The translations under genes and the position numbers were made by a program. A stretch of DNA of 64,000 nt from an uncultured Gemmatimonadales bacterium (GTDB lineage: Bacteria > Gemmatimonadota > Gemmatimonadetes > Longimicrobiales > Gaopeijiaceae), in contig CALFPJ010000078.1 in assembly GCA_937919655.1 (NCBI GenBank), forward strand, positions 1 through 64,000, given 5' to 3'. Of the stretch, positions 61,233 through 64,000 are shown piece after piece. Positions within the stretch are counted from its first letter, which is position 1. Each line of letters starts with the position of its first letter. The notes beneath the pieces were generated by a model. It did no database searches. It saw only the letters and a program-made list of their open reading frames with translations, and was not told the DNA's origin.

Positions 61233-62876
61233 ATGACCGAACCCGACGTAGATGCGATTTCGCTGCGCGACGAACTCGCGCGCACGCAACAAGAGCTTGA
61301 GCACGCGCGCGGTCAGCTGCGTGAGTTGAACAAGATCGGGATGGCGCTCATGAGTGAGCGCGATCCCGATCGACTTCTTGGGTTGATACTTACCCAGGCG
61401 CGCAGGCTCACCGGCTCCGATGCCGGCAGCTTGTATCTCGTGGAGGAGAACGACGCCGGTGAAGGAGTCCTTCACTTTCTTCGCACCCAGAACGACACGT
61501 TGCCCGACCTTCCCTCCCCGGATTTTTCGCTTCCGCTGAGCAAAACCAGTGCAGCCGGATACGCCGCACTCACAGGCGAGCCGCTCGTCATTGCGGACGT
61601 TTACGAGATGCCTGGAGATATGCCATTTTCGTTCAACCGGGCGGCCTTCGACGACATCCACGGTTATCGAGCCAAGTCGATGCTCGTGGTCCCGATGGTG
61701 AATCACAAAGACCAGTGCGTTGGCGTGCTGCAGTTGATCAACAGGAAGAACGAGCCCTCGGCGAAGATCCACACGGATGAGGACTCCGACCTTTGGGTCC
61801 TCCCTTATACGGAGCGGGAGGTGAGCATCGTCTCCTCGCTCGCAGGGCAGGCCGCGGTGTCCATTGAGAACGGCCAGTTGTACCAGGACATCGAGAATCT
61901 CCTTGAGGGCTTCATCAAAGCAAGCGTGACCGCGATCGACCGGCGAGACCCAACTACGGCCGGTCACTCGGTGCGAGTCACGGAGCTAACCTGTGAGACC
62001 GCAGAGGTCATCAACCGACAGACCGAGGGTCCGTTCGCCGACGCGAACTTCACTCCCGAAGAGATGAGGCAGCTCCGTTACGCCGGCCTCCTCCATGACT
62101 TTGGGAAGATCGGCGTGCGTGAAGCGACTCTGGTTAAAGAGGACAAGCTTCCTCCAGTGATGGGGGCTCACGTGACGTCTCGTTTCGCGCTCATCAAGAA
62201 GACGCTCGAGGCGGACGCTGCCGAGGCAAGAGCGGACGCGCTTCAGGGCCAGGGCGTGGAGGGGGCGGCTGAGGCCATCGTGAGCATCCAAGCCAAGCTC
62301 GCGGAGGACCTAGCTACGCTGAGTGATTACAAGGAAGCGGTCTTCCAGGCCAACGTCCCGCGTGTGCTCGATGAAGACGCCGCCGGCATCCTTCAGGACA
62401 TCGCCAAGCGCACCTTTTTTGACCCGGAAGGCAACGAGCAAGCCTATATCTCCCCGGACGAACTCCATTTTCTCTCCATCAAACGTGGCAGCTTGGATGA
62501 GGCCGAGCGCAAGGAAATCGAGTCGCACGTTGTGCACTCCTACGATTTCTTGCTCAACATCCCCTGGATCGACGACCTCGCGCGGATTGCCGAAATCGTG
62601 CGTGGCCATCACGAGAAACTCAACGGCAAGGGCTACCCCGATGGTGTCACGGGCGACAAGCTCCGCCTAGAAACTCGGACCATGACGGTGTGCGAAATTT
62701 TCGATGCCCTCACCGCGTCGGACAGGCCGTACAAGAAAGCGATGCCGTTGGAAAAGGCGATCCAGATTCTGCGATGGGAGGCCGAGGAAGGCGGACTCGA
62801 GAGCGACATCGTCGAGCTATTCGTCAAGTATGAGGTCTATAAGAAGGTCATGGAGAAGGACTGGAGCGACTTCTAG
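61233..62876 (+). CDS. GAF and HD-GYP domain protein, probable c-di-GMP phosphodiesterase
   Basis: ATG 61233 gives 547 residues. A coiled coil (about 12-45) precedes a GAF domain (about 50-215; VVPMVNHKDQCVGVLQLINR). The HD-GYP domain follows: AGHSVRVTELT, LLHDFGKIGVREA, HVVHSYDFL and HHEKLNGKGYPDG. An insertion of about 110 residues, with two helical stretches, separates the HD part from the HHE part. The usual VAD-x-x-DAL block is VCEIFDAL. The enzyme most likely degrades cyclic di-GMP in response to a GAF ligand. It is coupled with the FecR-like gene and ends before a terminator. Confidence 0.88.
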   Translation: MTEPDVDAISLRDELARTQQELEHARGQLRELNKIGMALMSERDPDRLLGLILTQARRLTGSDAGSLYLVEENDAGEGVLHFLRTQNDTLPDLPSPDFSLPLSKTSAAGYAALTGEPLVIADVYEMPGDMPFSFNRAAFDDIHGYRAKSMLVVPMVNHKDQCVGVLQLINRKNEPSAKIHTDEDSDLWVLPYTEREVSIVSSLAGQAAVSIENGQLYQDIENLLEGFIKASVTAIDRRDPTTAGHSVRVTELTCETAEVINRQTEGPFADANFTPEEMRQLRYAGLLHDFGKIGVREATLVKEDKLPPVMGAHVTSRFALIKKTLEADAAEARADALQGQGVEGAAEAIVSIQAKLAEDLATLSDYKEAVFQANVPRVLDEDAAGILQDIAKRTFFDPEGNEQAYISPDELHFLSIKRGSLDEAERKEIESHVVHSYDFLLNIPWIDDLARIAEIVRGHHEKLNGKGYPDGVTGDKLRLETRTMTVCEIFDALTASDRPYKKAMPLEKAIQILRWEAEEGGLESDIVELFVKYEVYKKVMEKDWSDF

Positions 62877-62902
62877 CGTCACGGAGTCGAGCACCGAACA
62901 AG

Positions 62903-62937
62903 AAGCGCCGGCGACCCTTCGGGGGTCGTCGGCGCTT
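62903..62937 (+). terminator. Intrinsic terminator after the HD-GYP gene
   Basis: A 15-bp GC-rich stem with one G-T pair (AAGCGCCGGCGACCC with GGGTCGTCGGCGCTT) encloses a five-base loop, TTCGG, and ends in TTTT. It lies 26 bases after the stop of the HD-GYP gene. Confidence 0.85.
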
Positions 62938-63021
62938 TTGGTTCCTCACTTGCTCCGCGCGAGGGCGGTAGCCGCACGAACAGACTCATCGCTGGCTGAC
63001 GCGTCGTTCGCGGAATCCTCC

Positions 63022-64000
63022 TTAGCGGCGGATGTATTTCCGCAGCATTCGAGGCCCGACCTCGGCGCCGTACACATTGCCCATAGCGTCGACGGCGACA
63101 CCCTCGGCCGCACTCGTTCCTGAATTGTCAGGATCGGGCTCGGGATCTGGGATGAAGGCCTCGACAAAGCCAGTCACTGCAGAGCCGATATAGATCCCCC
63201 GTTTCCAACCAGGATTTCGTCGCGCGTTTGACTCCGAGTCGGCCGCGTAGAGCACGTCGTTCTTGTCGATGAAGATCCCGCTCAGGCGACTGAACTGGGA
63301 CCAGTTGGCCAAGTGCGTGCCTTCCTGATCGAAGAGCTGAAGGCGGTTGTTGTAGCGGTCTGCCACGAAGAGGCGGCCCTGAGAGTCCATCGCGAGGGCG
63401 TGCGGCTCGCGGAACTCCCCATTGTCTCCGCCGGTCGTGCCCCACTCGAGCAAGAAGGTGCCGTCCGCTGCGAACTTCATGATGCGGTTGTTGCCGGTCG
63501 GGTTGTGTCCGTCGGCGACGAAAATGCTCCCGTCGGGCGCCACCAAGACGTCGTTCGGCCTGTCGAAGTGAGACTGGTCCGTTCCCGCGACACCGTCTTC
63601 TCCCAGCTTCATGAGAAGCTCGCCCTCTGGGCTGAATTTCAGGACCACATGCCCACGCCCCGGGGGCGTGTCCCCGAAGCCGACCGCGTCTGCGACCCAG
63701 ACGTTGCCCTCAGCATCAACGAACATTCCGTGAGGCCAGACGATCATACCGGCCCCGAAACTCGTCATGAGGTTGCCGTCGAGATCATAGCGCAGGACGG
63801 GATCGACGTCCGAGCCCACACAGGTATTCGCTCCGCACCGGTCAGCCACCCAGATCGACATTCCATCTGGAGCTGGGTACACCGCACTAGTCGAGCCCCA
63901 AGTGCGCCCGTTGGGGAGCTCGGCCCAAACGCCCTCGACGGTCCGATACGGATTGGGAGCCGTCATCTGGGCCGTGGCGGCCTGCGCAAGAAACGGGATC
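63022..64000 (-). CDS. Exported NHL-repeat protein (partial; PAL-like)
   Basis: The frame runs past the window end: codons before the internal ATG at 63966 read PFLAQAATAQ, the end of a signal peptide, so the true start is outside. The visible 315+ residues carry NHL-type repeats such as FDRPNDVLVAPDGSIFVADG, REPHALAMDSQGRLFVADR and WPHGMFVDAEGNVWVADA. This resembles the peptidylglycine alpha-amidating lyase (PAL)-like branch of six-bladed propellers; the metal- and substrate-binding residues cannot be confirmed. It would be exported to the periplasm. A terminator precedes it on the other strand. Confidence 0.75.
   Translation of the reverse strand, partial: IPFLAQAATAQMTAPNPYRTVEGVWAELPNGRTWGSTSAVYPAPDGMSIWVADRCGANTCVGSDVDPVLRYDLDGNLMTSFGAGMIVWPHGMFVDAEGNVWVADAVGFGDTPPGRGHVVLKFSPEGELLMKLGEDGVAGTDQSHFDRPNDVLVAPDGSIFVADGHNPTGNNRIMKFAADGTFLLEWGTTGGDNGEFREPHALAMDSQGRLFVADRYNNRLQLFDQEGTHLANWSQFSRLSGIFIDKNDVLYAADSESNARRNPGWKRGIYIGSAVTGFVEAFIPDPEPDPDNSGTSAAEGVAVDAMGNVYGAEVGPRMLRKYIRR

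Overview
The window is GC-rich, gene-dense bacterial DNA with no tRNA, rRNA, CRISPR array, insertion sequence or prophage that I can recognise. The gene content fits an uncultivated member of the phylum Gemmatimonadota: a DUF5916/CBM9 outer-membrane protein, a VPS10/sortilin-like repeat protein, paired amidohydrolases with one catalytically degenerate partner, PD40 and NHL propeller lipoproteins, exported serine hydrolases, and a phenylacetate-type oxygenase cluster. This assignment rests on family content only; there is no rRNA here to confirm it. Many genes use GTG starts and GTGA/ATGA overlaps.

Layout. 1-6 kb: the tail of a large Gln/Gly-rich protein, a receiver-domain protein, EttA, and a DUF5916 outer-membrane protein. 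6.0-8.5 kb: a tandem two-gene cassette (membrane-anchored pilin-like protein plus prepilin, twice) with several frameshifts and a trailing gene fragment. 8.7-11.8 kb: a 1026-residue fusion of small-molecule kinase, M23 peptidase fold and class III aminotransferase. 11.9-17 kb: VPS10-like secreted protein, CorA and an alpha/beta hydrolase. 17.2-21.5 kb: a ferrous-iron locus with zinc-ribbon protein and FeoA on +, FeoB and a membrane-anchored DtxR-FeoA-FeoA regulator on -, and a DtxR-type palindrome in front of the regulator. 21.6-29.6 kb: long GMP synthase, lipoproteins, a ZIP-like metal transporter with a His tail, a stand-alone GspE/PilB-like ATPase with an altered Walker A, a DUF2911 lipoprotein and an aminotransferase. 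29.8-37.4 kb: exported hydrolases (class C beta-lactamase fold, M20 peptidase, two amidohydrolases) ended by a strong terminator. 37.4-37.9 kb: a chimeric scar of a protein kinase start joined to an aminopeptidase P end.

38-46 kb: QueG, a family 2 glycosyltransferase, class V aminotransferase, MazG-like protein, MDR oxidoreductase, proline dehydrogenase, QueE and a NUDIX hydrolase. QueE and QueG are both in the queuosine pathway. 46.0-46.35 kb is a non-coding island with a 36-bp inverted repeat. 46.4-55.8 kb: PD40 lipoprotein, GyrA, an RsrA-like anti-sigma factor with its ECF sigma factor, TPR protein, CPBP protease, a PLP decarboxylase and several proteins of unknown function. 56.5-59.6 kb: paaA-paaD-paaB-paaC plus a separate PaaD-type zinc ribbon and an additional DUF59 protein, without a PaaE reductase. 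59.7-64 kb: a frameshifted SpoIIE-type phosphatase remnant, a FecR-like protein coupled to a GAF/HD-GYP phosphodiesterase, and an NHL-repeat protein running off the end.

The most unusual items are the duplicated prepilin cassette, the three-domain kinase/M23/aminotransferase fusion, the Lys-Ala Walker A of the ATPase, the DtxR box with its double-FeoA regulator, and the inverted-repeat island. Several broken genes (near 6.1, 8.2, 17.5, 37.7 and 60.0 kb) may be true decay or assembly indels; read mapping would separate these.
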